In this document: positions 8,090 through 15,123 of the stretch, in pieces | How the letters are laid out: each line of letters opens with the position of its first letter | Numbering within the stretch: position 1 is the stretch's first letter | Source of the DNA: Caulobacter sp. | GTDB taxonomy: Bacteria > Pseudomonadota > Alphaproteobacteria > Caulobacterales > Caulobacteraceae | DNA length: 41,719 nucleotides | Reading direction: 5' to 3' | Assembly (NCBI GenBank): GCA_017744495.1 | Contig: JAGIBE010000236.1 | Location: forward strand, 1-41,719 | Notes under the pieces: generated by a model | Databases searched by the model: none | What the model was told of the DNA's origin: nothing | What the model saw: only the letters and a program-made list of their open reading frames with translations | Made by a program: the position numbers and the translations under genes

Positions 8090-8164
8090 TGGTGCCGGAT
8101 GCAGGGATCGAACCCGCGACCTTCGGTTTACAAAACCGCTGCACTACCGCTGTGCTAATCCGGC
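8090..8164 (-). tRNA. tRNA-Thr (anticodon UGU)
   Basis: On the minus strand the 75-base sequence folds as a full cloverleaf. The acceptor stem is GCCGGAT/ATCCGGC, fully paired. The D arm is GCAC-AGCGGTA-GTGC, the anticodon arm GCGGT-TTTGTAA-ACCGA, and the T arm GCGGG-TTCGATC-CCTGC, followed by discriminator A and an encoded CCA. The loop TTTGTAA puts TGT at positions 34-36, so it reads ACA (and related) threonine codons. The outermost anticodon-stem pair (27-43) is a G-A mismatch. It sits between the serine hydrolase gene and the receptor terminator. Confidence 0.95.
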
Positions 8165-8207
8165 GCGCCCTTATCGAGCGGGCGTTCTCCTTAGCCGCAA
8201 CACGCGC

Positions 8208-8243
8208 AAAAGAAAACCGCCCGATCCACGAGGGACCGGGCGG
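8208..8243 (-). terminator. Rho-independent terminator of the TonB-dependent receptor gene
   Basis: Read leftward, the stem CCGCCCG (8243-8237) pairs with CGGGCGG (8223-8217), with three further pairs inside a mismatch and the loop CTCGT. It is followed at once by TTTTCTTTT (8216-8208). It lies 24 bases past the receptor stop codon and before the tRNA, so it insulates the tRNA from receptor transcription. Confidence 0.88.
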
Positions 8244-8267
8244 CGAAGTCATGTGGTCGGAGAAGAA

Positions 8268-10790
8268 TTAGAAGGTCTTGCGCAGCGTCACGCCGTAGGT
8301 GCGCGGCGGGGTCGGATAGCCGCTGTAGCTGCCGTCCTGGGCCACGGTCGGGAAGGTGGCGATCAGGCTCTCGTCGTCCGTCAGGTTGCGGCCCCAGAAC
8401 GTCAGCTCCAGACCGTGCGCGTCGTCGGTCACGCCCAGGCTGGCGTTGACGACGTTCTGCCCCCAGGTCCCGACGTCCGGCGGCGTCGTCTCGCTGAGCT
8501 GCACCTTGCTGGTGTAGTCGTACTCGACACGCAGGAAGCCGGCATAGCCTTTGCCCAGGTCGTGCGAGACCGTGGCCGAGGTCGACACGGTCCACTTCGG
8601 GATGCCGGCCGGCCGGTCGCCGGTCAGGTCGCGGAAGTTCGGACGCAGGCCGGTGGCCGGGTTCACCGGGCAGCGGGTGGTGTCGTAGTTCACGCAGGCG
8701 GCGCCGATGAACGAGTCGTAGGTCGGGTCCAGATAGGTCGCCGACGCCGTCAGCGACAGCCAGTCCAGCGGACGGTAGGCGCTGTCGACTTCGAAGCCCT
8801 TGACCGATTCCTCGCCGGCGTTGACCAGGCTGTAGCCGATGCCGGTATAGGCGTTGGACTGGAAGCCCTTGATCGACTGATCGAAGATCGCGAGGTTCAG
8901 GTAGCCGCCCTGGAAGTTGGCCTTCAGGCCGGCTTCGTAGACGCTGACGTCCTCGGGCGCGGCGGTGCGGCCCACGCCGTTGGCGTTCGGCGGCCGGCTG
9001 TCGGACGACAGGTTGTAGGCCCCGGCCTTCCAGCCCGTCGAGTAGCTGACATAGGCGTTGACCGGACCGAAGTCGTAGGCGGCGCGGATCGCATAGGTGA
9101 CCTTGTCGCCCTTCAGCTCGCCGGACTCGTTGGCGTTCGGATAATTGACCGGCGCATGGTTGGTCGTGTTGCCATAGTAGAACTGCAGGCTGCCCAGCGC
9201 GCCGTACAGGTTGCCCGGCAGGCCCAGGGCCGTGAACTGCGGGATGTTCTGCAGGTTCAGGGACGAGAACGGGTCGCGCAGGACCACGTCCGAGACCACG
9301 CGCTTGCGGTCGTTCAGGTAGGCCAGGCCGCCGGTGATCGTCAGCTTGTCGGTGATCTTGTAGTCGGCCTGACCGAACAGCGAATAGGACCGCTGCTTCA
9401 TCGAATAGTCGTCGTCGATGCCCTGGCCGGCCTGGAAGTAGGTCGAGCCCGGATGGATCGACGGCGTGACCAGGCTCTGCAGGAACTCCAGGGCGTAGAG
9501 GTTCGACCTGCCGGTCAGGGCCGGGCGGATGCTCGCCGGCAGCGCTGAGAGCAGAGCCGCCGGAACCTGGCCGCTCAGACCTTCGGCGTAGGCACGGATG
9601 TCGGACCCGTAGTTGATGGTGCGGCCGGTATCCAGGCGCTCGTCCTGATAGAAGCCGCCGACCAACCAGTTGAACGGGCCGTCGCTGCTGGAGGCCAGGC
9701 GCAGTTCCTGGGTGAAGGTCTTGATGTCGTTGCCGTCGCCCTTATTGGCCAGGTCGGCGCCGGTGAAGTCCACGTCCTGGTACGATGCGCTGGTCTGCTC
9801 GCGATAGGCGGTGATCGAGGTCAGCTTGGCGAAGCCGAGGTCCTGATCCCACTGGCCTGAGATGCCCTTGCCGGTCAGGCGGTTGGACGGGTCAGTGTTG
9901 AAGACGACGTCGCGGTCGAAGATCTTCGTCGGATCGCTGATCGGCTTGCCCAGGCCGTAGGGCGCGGGCGCGCCGATGAACTGGGTGGCCGGGCCGTTGT
10001 AGATCGAGTTAACCGCGCAGCAGACCTCGGTGATCTTGTTATAGTCGGCGATGATCCGGACCTGGGTCTGGTCGGTCGGCACCCACAGCAGGTCGCCGCG
10101 GATGGACCAACGATCGCGGTCGTTGACGTCGTTGCCGGTGGTCAGGTTGGTTGCGTAACCGTCACGCTCGTTGAGGCCGCCCGACAGGCGCACGGCGACG
10201 GTGTCGCTCAGCGGGCCGGTGACGGTCGCCTTCACCTGGCGAGTGTCGTAGTTACCCAGAGTGAGCTCAGCCTTGCCGCCGAAGTCGAATTGCGGCTGCT
10301 TGGTTACGATGCTGATCGCGCCAGCCGAGACGTTCTTGCCGAACAGAGTAGACTGCGGGCCACGCAGGACTTCGATGCGCTCGACCTCGGGCAGATCATC
10401 CAGGGCGGCGGCCGAACGCGAACGGTAGACGCCGTCGATGAACACGCCGACCGAGCTTTCGATGCCGTCGTTGCCGTTGCCGTTGCCGAAGCCGCGGATG
10501 ATGAAGTTGGTCTGGCTGGCGGCGTTGAACTGCGAGACCTTCAGCGACGGAACGACCGACTGCAGGTCGAGCAGGTCGCGGATCTGGGCCCGCTCCAAGG
10601 TCTTCTGACCAGTGACCGCCACCGAGATCGGCACGTCCTGCAGCGTCTGCTCGCGCTTGGTGGCCGTGACGATGATCTCCTCGACGGCCGAGACGGCGTT
10701 GGCGGGCGGAGGCGTCTGGTTCTGGGCCAAGGCCGGACCGGCCACGGCGAGGGCCAGCAACGACGCGCCGACGAAATGCACCTTCTTCAC
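8268..10790 (-). CDS. TonB-dependent outer-membrane receptor
   Basis: This 840-residue receptor moves a large or scarce nutrient across the outer membrane using TonB/ExbBD energy. It has a signal peptide (MKKVHFVGASLLALAVAGPALA, cut before QNQ), a TonB box (EEIIVTATKR, about 37-46), and a plug domain ending in RIEVLRGPQSTLFGKNVSAG. A long beta-barrel follows and ends in TLRKTF with the terminal Phe needed for barrel assembly. The VTATKREQTLQDVPISV opening is the type very abundant in Caulobacter and sphingomonads. The substrate cannot be read from sequence. The GTG start at 10790 has an AGGGAG ribosome-binding site eight bases away (10798-10803). The divergent TetR gene at 11183 is its likely regulator, and a strong terminator follows. 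Confidence 0.95.
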   Translation of the reverse strand: MKKVHFVGASLLALAVAGPALAQNQTPPPANAVSAVEEIIVTATKREQTLQDVPISVAVTGQKTLERAQIRDLLDLQSVVPSLKVSQFNAASQTNFIIRGFGNGNGNDGIESSVGVFIDGVYRSRSAAALDDLPEVERIEVLRGPQSTLFGKNVSAGAISIVTKQPQFDFGGKAELTLGNYDTRQVKATVTGPLSDTVAVRLSGGLNERDGYATNLTTGNDVNDRDRWSIRGDLLWVPTDQTQVRIIADYNKITEVCCAVNSIYNGPATQFIGAPAPYGLGKPISDPTKIFDRDVVFNTDPSNRLTGKGISGQWDQDLGFAKLTSITAYREQTSASYQDVDFTGADLANKGDGNDIKTFTQELRLASSSDGPFNWLVGGFYQDERLDTGRTINYGSDIRAYAEGLSGQVPAALLSALPASIRPALTGRSNLYALEFLQSLVTPSIHPGSTYFQAGQGIDDDYSMKQRSYSLFGQADYKITDKLTITGGLAYLNDRKRVVSDVVLRDPFSSLNLQNIPQFTALGLPGNLYGALGSLQFYYGNTTNHAPVNYPNANESGELKGDKVTYAIRAAYDFGPVNAYVSYSTGWKAGAYNLSSDSRPPNANGVGRTAAPEDVSVYEAGLKANFQGGYLNLAIFDQSIKGFQSNAYTGIGYSLVNAGEESVKGFEVDSAYRPLDWLSLTASATYLDPTYDSFIGAACVNYDTTRCPVNPATGLRPNFRDLTGDRPAGIPKWTVSTSATVSHDLGKGYAGFLRVEYDYTSKVQLSETTPPDVGTWGQNVVNASLGVTDDAHGLELTFWGRNLTDDESLIATFPTVAQDGSYSGYPTPPRTYGVTLRKTF

Positions 10791-10820
10791 GTTTCTACTC
10801 CCTGGAATCTGTTCTTGTTT

Positions 10821-10979
10821 TCAGCGCGCGACGCTGTCGCCACACGGACCGGCCCGCCCCGTGCGGACACGAGGGGCTCGGCGATTTCGGATTCGGTTGA
10901 GCGGTACGGCGATGACCTCGCACGGCGCGTCACCCAGGATCAGGGCGCGGACACGGTCCTGCGCGGCGTTCGCGGCCAT
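10821..10979 (-). CDS. Possible 52-residue upstream ORF in the receptor leader
   Basis: A complete ATG-to-TGA frame lies in the receptor's 5-prime region on the same strand, 30 bases before the receptor start. It is preceded by GGGGGAA seven bases before the ATG. The predicted product begins MAANAAQDRVRALILGDAP, then CEVIAVPLNRIRN, and ends in an Arg-rich tail. The first 35 residues look protein-like, while the tail looks like generic GC-rich coding. It may be a leader peptide that couples translation to the receptor, a remnant, or chance. No family is recognised. Confidence 0.3.
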   Translation of the reverse strand: MAANAAQDRVRALILGDAPCEVIAVPLNRIRNRRAPRVRTGRAGPCGDSVAR

Positions 10980-11035
10980 TCAGTTTCCCCCGGAGCCGCG
11001 AGCGCCCGTGTCGGCGCTTTCACGTCCCAGAACGG

Positions 11036-11072
11036 ATTCTAGTACACCCCAGATATTCTAGAGCAAGTTAGA
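11036..11072. promoter_or_regulatory. Receptor promoter and candidate TetR operator
   Basis: This is an AT-rich island in otherwise GC-rich DNA between the divergent receptor and tetR genes. ATTCTAG occurs twice with a 19-base period (11036-11042 and 11055-11061), and TCTA/TAGA (11057-11060, 11069-11072) form an inverted pair. Leftward, TTGCTC (11066-11061), a 16-base gap and TACTAG (11044-11039) make a plausible sigma70-type promoter for the receptor, with a leader of about 240 bases. The repeats overlap both elements, as expected of a repressor site. The assignment to the adjacent TetR protein is inference. Confidence 0.4.
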
Positions 11073-11182
11073 AATTTTAGGATGAAATTGAACATCGGTT
11101 TTCAGCACGCTTGCCCAAAGCCGCGTCCGCCCGCTACCACTGCGGAAGTTCCGTAAAGAGAACACCAGGGGAGCGCGCAATC

Positions 11183-11839
11183 TTGACCGGGGAAGACGAG
11201 ACCGCGACGGCCACGCCGGACGGTCACAAGCCACTGTCGCACAGTCCAAAATCGGCCAAGAAGCGGGACGCTATTCTTCGGGCGGCCACCGAGATCATCA
11301 ATGTAAAGGGCTATGCCCTGGCTACCATGACCGAGATCGCGGCGGCGCTCGATCTGCGGGACGCGGCGCTCTACTATTACTTCCCCAACAAGCAGGCCCT
11401 GGTCTTCGCTTGTCACCAGAGCTCGCTGGAGCGGTTCGAGCGGGTGCTGAGTGAGACGAACCAGGATGGCGGGGCCGGCTTCGAAAGACTGGAACGGTTT
11501 CTGCGGGCCCTACTGGTGGAATCCGCCCGCAACGGCCCCCTGCTCTACTTCGGCGATCGGTCCTATCTGGACGAGGATCAGCGCCACGCGATCGCCGCCT
11601 GCAGCGAGCACCTGACCCGCCGCCTGGAGCGGATCATCCAGGACGGCATGGACGACGGCTCGATTACGCCTTGCGAGTCGTCACTGGTCGTCCAGTTGCT
11701 GCTCGGCATGCTGATCTGGTTGGCCAAATGGGTTCCGACCGTCGAGGGCGTGACGGTGGATCGGCTGATGGCCGCGATCGGCGTCGTAGGCTTGCGAGGG
11801 CTCAAGAACGACGCTGCGGGCCTGCACGGCCGCGCCTAG
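11183..11839 (+). CDS. TetR/AcrR family transcriptional regulator
   Basis: This 218-residue regulator has an N-terminal helix-turn-helix: the AAALDLRDAALYYYFPNKQAL segment is the typical TetR recognition helix followed by YYYFPNK. The ligand-binding half has hydrophobic helices and ends near LRGLKNDAAG. The start is probably TTG at 11183, because AGGGGAG (11167-11173) lies nine bases before it. An in-frame TTG at 11111 lacks such a site. The N-terminal 25 residues are Thr/Ala-rich and polar. It is divergent from the TonB-dependent receptor, so it most likely controls that gene in response to an imported compound. Its TAG stop lies in a CTAG shared with the convergent small gene. Confidence 0.88.
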   Translation: MTGEDETATATPDGHKPLSHSPKSAKKRDAILRAATEIINVKGYALATMTEIAAALDLRDAALYYYFPNKQALVFACHQSSLERFERVLSETNQDGGAGFERLERFLRALLVESARNGPLLYFGDRSYLDEDQRHAIAACSEHLTRRLERIIQDGMDDGSITPCESSLVVQLLLGMLIWLAKWVPTVEGVTVDRLMAAIGVVGLRGLKNDAAGLHGRA

Positions 11840-12060
11840 GCGCCCAGCAGCGCCTCGTAGCGGGCGACGTTCTCGGCCAGCCACTGACGCAGCCGCTCTA
11901 GTTCGCCGATATGGACGTGGGTCTCGTCCTGCACTTCGCCTTCGTCCGTGCGCGAGCCGACCTGCAGCTTGCCGCTGCGCAGGGCCTCCAGGCGCTGGTC
12001 GAGGGCCTCCTGCTCGGCCTTGTGTCGCTCGACGACGCGATTGATTTCGGCCTTGTCCAT
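11836..12060 (-). CDS. Conserved-looking 74-residue hypothetical protein
   Basis: This small soluble protein starts MDKAEINRVVERHKAEQEAL and ends GELERLRQWLAENVARYEAL. Charged helix-forming segments (2-30 and 50-72) flank a polar middle (VGSRTDEGEVQDETHVHI). There is no signal peptide or membrane segment. I do not recognise the family; its heptad-like Leu/Ala spacing could make a helical hairpin or coiled coil. The ATG at 12060 has GGAG eight bases upstream and is preferred over the Arg-rich extension to 12105. It lies downstream of the small-RNA candidate on the same strand, and its TAG stop shares CTAG (11836-11839) with the end of tetR. Confidence 0.6.
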   Translation of the reverse strand: MDKAEINRVVERHKAEQEALDQRLEALRSGKLQVGSRTDEGEVQDETHVHIGELERLRQWLAENVARYEALLGA

Positions 12061-12166
12061 ACTCGATCTCCACTGGGGCCGTCGACGACGTCGAAGCGGC
12101 TTCACGCTTGAAGATCGAGTTTAAGGCCGTGCCTGGCTCGCGTCGATCCAAGGCCCCAAAACCGGC

Positions 12167-12195
12167 AAAAAAATGCCCGGCGCGAAGGCCGGGCA
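12167..12195 (-). terminator. Intrinsic terminator of the small-RNA candidate
   Basis: An eight-pair perfect stem, TGCCCGGC (12195-12188 read leftward) with GCCGGGCA (12181-12174), encloses a six-base loop and is followed by TTTTTTT (12173-12167). No annotated gene ends just upstream on this strand, which is why a short transcript is proposed. Confidence 0.8.
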
Positions 12196-12251
12196 GTCAT
12201 TAGGGAGGAAACGCCCAGGAAGGGCAGGAGCGCCAAGGGCGGCTCCACGCG
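12167..12251 (-). ncRNA. Candidate structured small RNA with anti-Shine-Dalgarno linker
   Basis: Read leftward from about 12251, the segment has three hairpins in a row and no credible reading frame. Hairpin 1 is GGAGC (12246-12242) with GCTCC (12231-12227), plus an inner GCC/GGC. Hairpin 2 is GCCC (12225-12222), loop TTCCT, GGGC (12216-12213). Then comes an unpaired linker with CCTCCC (12208-12203), complementary to a ribosome-binding site. Last is a perfect terminator stem with a seven-T run (12173-12167). Compact size, a C-rich loop, an exposed CCUCCC and an intrinsic terminator together are the layout of alphaproteobacterial trans-acting sRNAs that mask ribosome-binding sites. It could instead be an attenuated leader of the 74-residue gene 107 bases downstream. 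The 5-prime end is inferred from a predicted promoter. Confidence 0.55.
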
Positions 12252-12255
12252 TTGA

Positions 12256-12283
12256 TAACTAGTGCGCCGGGGCGGTCGATCAA
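12256..12283 (-). promoter_or_regulatory. Possible promoter of the small-RNA candidate
   Basis: Read leftward, TTGATC (12283-12278), a 16-base gap and TAGTTA (12261-12256) resemble a sigma70-type promoter and would start RNA near 12249. The match to TTGACA/TATAAT is moderate. Confidence 0.35.
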
Positions 12284-12516
12284 GGGCAAGAGCGCCGCGC
12301 ATTATGGTGAAGCTGCAAAGAGCGCTGGGTTGTACACAATGCGGGCGCCAGTGCCGAAGCTGCTCAAACCCTGAGCGTATGACCTTCGCGCAACGCGCGA
12401 AAAGGCGGCGCCGTGCGTCAGGCAGCTGGTGGCGAGTCGATTTCGTGGAAGCCGTTTCCGTCCCGCGGTTCAAGCCACGAGCTCTGCGTGGACAGCCACT
12501 TTCCGGCCAGCTAAGC

Positions 12517-12546
12517 CTTCCGCCGTTCGAACGGCCAAGGCGGAAG
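12517..12546 (+). promoter_or_regulatory. Hairpin covering the esterase ribosome-binding site
   Basis: CTTCCGCC (12517-12524) pairs perfectly with GGCGGAAG (12539-12546) around a 14-base loop that itself contains the palindrome GTTCGAAC (12525-12532). The right arm is the only purine-rich element before the ATG at 12551, so in mRNA the stem would hide the ribosome-binding site. No terminator U-run follows. Confidence 0.4.
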
Positions 12547-12550
12547 ACCA

Positions 12551-13459
12551 ATGAACGCGCCCCTGACCAGCGTCTTCGCCGAACGAGTAGCCGGGGCCCA
12601 TCGCTTTGGGCTCGAGCGTGTCCGCCGCGCCGTGCGTTTCGCTATCGCTCATCGCGACCGCAAGCTTCCTCGCCTGGCGCAGATTCGCAATCTCGACTAC
12701 CCCGCCGCCAGCGGCCGACGCGCAGCCCGACTTTACGTGCCGATGCAGGCTCCCGCGACGGGGCCGGCGATCCTGTTCTTCCACGGCGGTGGCTTCGTCA
12801 TCTCCGACATCGAGACTCATGACGCCCTCTGCCAGCGCTTGGCCGACGCCGCCGGTGTGCGCGTGTTGTCCGCCGCCTACGGCCTCGCGCCCGAACACCC
12901 CTTCCCGTCACAGCTCGACGACGCCCGGGCGGCGCTGGGCTGGCTGGCGGACCGGGCCGGCGAGCTGGGCGTCGATCCCGACCGCCTAGCCGTGGCCGGC
13001 GACAGCGCCGGAGCGTACTTGGCCGCCACCGTGGCCCACGAGGCCAACAACCGGCGCGCCGGCGCGGTGAAGGCCCAGGGCCTGTTCTATCCGCTGGTCC
13101 ATCTGGACGACCAAATCTGGGCCGAGACCCTGCTGCGCGACGCCCGGCTGATCGGCCGCCTGGCCGTGGCCTACATCAACGCCCAACTGGCCAGCGCCCG
13201 CGCGCCCTCCCTGCTGGACACCGTGGGTCCAGCCACCCCGCCGACCTTCGTGGTCAGCGGCAGCCTGCTCGACCCCGTCCATCCCGACGCCGTCACCTAT
13301 ACCAGGGCGCTCGAAGCCGCCGGCGTGCCGGTCGAGCTGAAGACCTATCCGGGTCAGGCCCACGGCTTCGTCAACTTCACCCATGTCCTGCCGTCGGCGG
13401 TCGAGGCCGTCGCGACGCTTGGCGCCCAGTTGGGGAAGGCGCTACGAGACGGCCCATGA
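12551..13459 (+). CDS. Alpha/beta hydrolase, hormone-sensitive-lipase-type esterase
   Basis: This 302-residue esterase belongs to the GDXG (HSL/family IV) group. The oxyanion-hole motif HGGG is at 78-81, the nucleophile S152 lies in AGDSAG, the acid is in the SLLDPVHPDA segment near 240, and the catalytic His is in GQAHGF near 276. The usual YRLAPEHPFP motif appears as YGLAPEHPFP. No signal peptide is seen, so it is likely cytoplasmic and acts on short-chain esters. Its stop overlaps the start of the YaiI-family gene by four bases (13456-13459), which begins a tightly coupled trio with yaiI and arfB. The ribosome-binding site is held in a hairpin. Confidence 0.9.
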   Translation: MNAPLTSVFAERVAGAHRFGLERVRRAVRFAIAHRDRKLPRLAQIRNLDYPAASGRRAARLYVPMQAPATGPAILFFHGGGFVISDIETHDALCQRLADAAGVRVLSAAYGLAPEHPFPSQLDDARAALGWLADRAGELGVDPDRLAVAGDSAGAYLAATVAHEANNRRAGAVKAQGLFYPLVHLDDQIWAETLLRDARLIGRLAVAYINAQLASARAPSLLDTVGPATPPTFVVSGSLLDPVHPDAVTYTRALEAAGVPVELKTYPGQAHGFVNFTHVLPSAVEAVATLGAQLGKALRDGP

Positions 13460-13911
13460 CCGTTCTTTACATCGACGCCGACGCCTGCCCCGTGAAGGAC
13501 GAGGTCTACAAGGTCGCCGCGCGCTACGGCCTGAGGACCTTCGTGGTCTCCAACAGCTGGATCCGGGTCCCGCAGACGCCCGCCATCGAGCAGATCGTGG
13601 TCGACGCCGGCCCCGACATCGCCGACGACTGGATCGCCGAACGGGCCGGCCCCGGCGACGTGGTCATCACGAACGACATTCCGCTGGCCGATCGCGTCCT
13701 GAAGGCCGGCGGCCAGGCTCTGGGCGCCAATGGCCGTCCGTTTACGCCCGACTCCATCGGCTCGGCCCTGGCCTCGCGGATGATCGGCGAGCATCTGCGC
13801 TCGATGGGCGAAGTCACGCGCGGCCCGCAGGCCTTCGGTCCCGCCGACCGCTCGCGGTTCCTGCAAGCCCTCGACCAGGCCGTGGTCAAGGCCAGGCGCG
13901 TGGTCCGATGA
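13456..13911 (+). CDS. yaiI: UPF0178 / DUF188 family protein (YaiI-like)
   Basis: This 151-residue protein starts MTVLYIDADACPVKDEVYKV, the signature opening of the YaiI/UPF0178 family. Conserved ITNDIPLADRVL (about 74-85) and GRPFTPDSIG (about 96-105) follow. Its clustered acidic residues (D7, D9, D75) resemble a PIN-like nuclease active site, and members are proposed to be PIN-domain relatives, but the biochemical role is not established. The start overlaps the esterase stop (ATGA) and the stop overlaps the arfB start (ATGA), so the three genes are probably translated from one message. Confidence 0.92.
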   Translation: MTVLYIDADACPVKDEVYKVAARYGLRTFVVSNSWIRVPQTPAIEQIVVDAGPDIADDWIAERAGPGDVVITNDIPLADRVLKAGGQALGANGRPFTPDSIGSALASRMIGEHLRSMGEVTRGPQAFGPADRSRFLQALDQAVVKARRVVR

Positions 13912-14330
13912 TCGAGATCACCTCCTGGCTGCGTATCGAGGACGACGAGATCGTCGAGAAGGCCACGCGCGCCTCCGGTCCGGGCGGCCAGCACGTCAAC
14001 AAGACCAGCACGGCGATCGAGCTGCGCTTCGATGTCCGCAACTCCCCCACCCTGCCGGAAGACGTGAAGACCCGACTGGAGGCCCTGGCCGGCAGCCGCC
14101 TAACCCAGGACGGCGTGATCGTCCTGTTCGCTCAGGGCAGCCGCTCCCAGGAGATGAATCGCCAGGACGCCCGCGACCGGCTGGTCGAGCTGATCCGCCG
14201 CGCGACCGAAAAGCCCAAGCCTCGACGACCGACCAAGCCGACCTACTCCAGCAAGCTCAAGCGTCTGGAGACCAAGGGCAAACGGGCTGGCGTCAAGGCG
14301 CTCCGCGGCCGTCCACGGAGCGATGATTAG
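13908..14330 (+). CDS. arfB: Alternative ribosome-rescue factor ArfB (peptidyl-tRNA hydrolase)
   Basis: This 140-residue ArfB/YaeJ-type protein enters ribosomes stalled on broken mRNA and releases the nascent chain. The catalytic GGQ is at 26-28 in SGPGGQHVNKTSTAIELRFD. The C-terminal tail is strongly basic (KPKPRRPTKPTYSSKLKRLE... KGKRAGVK), as needed to occupy the empty mRNA channel. The length matches the family (about 140) and is far too short for RF1/RF2. It is translationally coupled to yaiI by an ATGA overlap. Together with smpB at 27.6 kb the window carries two parallel ribosome-rescue routes; Caulobacter is known to use such a backup for trans-translation. Confidence 0.93.
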   Translation: MIEITSWLRIEDDEIVEKATRASGPGGQHVNKTSTAIELRFDVRNSPTLPEDVKTRLEALAGSRLTQDGVIVLFAQGSRSQEMNRQDARDRLVELIRRATEKPKPRRPTKPTYSSKLKRLETKGKRAGVKALRGRPRSDD

Positions 14331-14339
14331 GCCGGAGCT

Positions 14340-14864
14340 TCAGCCGCGATCCCAGGCGGGGACCACCGGCCCCGGTCCGTAAGACAACACCTCGTGCTTC
14401 CACTCCGGCTCGGTGATCAGTCCGCCGAGAATCTTCTGGAGGTAGGTCGCGAGGTTGGTCTGCTCCTCCTCCGTCAACTCGGCGCAGACTTCCTGGTTGA
14501 TCGGGTGAATGTCCTCACGGATGCGGCCCAGAATCTCTTGGCCTTCCGGCGTCAGACGAACCACTACCTTGCGCCGGTCCGAGGCCTGGGTTCCGCGCTC
14601 GACCAGGCCGTCGCGGATCAGGCCGTCGACCGACCGGGTCAAGGTCGTGCGGTCCGCGGCCGACAACCGCGCCAGCCGCGTCATCGAGCATTCCCCGAAG
14701 CGCGCCAGGGACGCCAGCGCGACCCACTTGGGATACGAGATCCCGTGTTGCGCGATGCAGTCGGCCGCCAGGGCGCGCCGATGCTGTTCAGTCTGGTACA
14801 TCAGATAGCTGACATAGGTCGGCAACGGCAAACCACCGCCCTCCCCCTGCTTCTGCTCTGACAT
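14340..14864 (-). CDS. MarR family transcriptional regulator
   Basis: This 174-residue winged-helix regulator carries the recognition helix in CSMTRLARLSAADRTTLTRS, the wing in RGTQASDRRKVVVRLTPEG (the DxRxxxxxLT signature of MarR) and helical dimerisation ends. MarR proteins usually repress an adjacent or divergent gene and release DNA when bound to a phenolic or other ligand. The ATG at 14864 follows GGGGGGAACC and is preferred over the GTG at 14876. It converges on arfB with 9 bases between. No obvious target gene is divergent; the nearest rightward gene is the cytochrome at 16.2 kb, so its regulon is not evident from context. Confidence 0.88.
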   Translation of the reverse strand: MSEQKQGEGGGLPLPTYVSYLMYQTEQHRRALAADCIAQHGISYPKWVALASLARFGECSMTRLARLSAADRTTLTRSVDGLIRDGLVERGTQASDRRKVVVRLTPEGQEILGRIREDIHPINQEVCAELTEEEQTNLATYLQKILGGLITEPEWKHEVLSYGPGPVVPAWDRG

Positions 14865-15057
14865 GGTTCCCCCCACGCCAAATGGCGCGTCTTCATCTCA
14901 CACGCGGAAGCCACACACAATCAAGGCTCCGCTTGCGCGATCACGAATGCGCGCGTTTGCATCTATTGGAACCCGGCGCCGTTCCGCCTGGCGTGAACGG
15001 CAGCGAACACCGTTCGATCGCCCCTAACGTCACCGCTAACCATACAGTTCCAGACGA

Positions 15058-15091
15058 CACGGCCCCCGCGAACAAGTTCGCGGGGGCCGTG
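15058..15091 (-). terminator. 34-base near-perfect palindrome, probable terminator
   Basis: Sixteen bases (15058-15073, CACGGCCCCCGCGAAC) are exactly complementary to 15076-15091, leaving two central bases. It lies 32 bases past the stop of the leftward 77-residue gene and is the likely end of the gcrA-like transcript. Neither side has a clean U-run (leftward TCGTCTGG, rightward CATTTCTCG), so it may be a weak bidirectional or mRNA-stabilising stem. Confidence 0.55.
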
Positions 15092-15123
15092 CATTTCTCG
15101 CTCATCTTGGGCTGAAAGCCCGA

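Noticed and set aside
8090..8164. A mobile-element attachment site at the tRNA-Thr gene.
   Set aside because: No integrase, no repeated tRNA 3-prime end and no change in composition nearby.
7857..9548. A 563-codon plus-strand frame over the serine hydrolase, tRNA and receptor.
   Set aside because: It crosses a tRNA gene and a terminator and has shadow-type composition.
10791..11035. A possible riboswitch in the long receptor leader.
   Set aside because: I looked for cobalamin, TPP and FMN core motifs and found none; a 52-codon frame accounts for much of the region.
12102..12551. A 149-codon minus-strand frame spanning the small-RNA candidate.
   Set aside because: It crosses a strong terminator, has no ribosome-binding site, and its composition is unlike neighbouring proteins.
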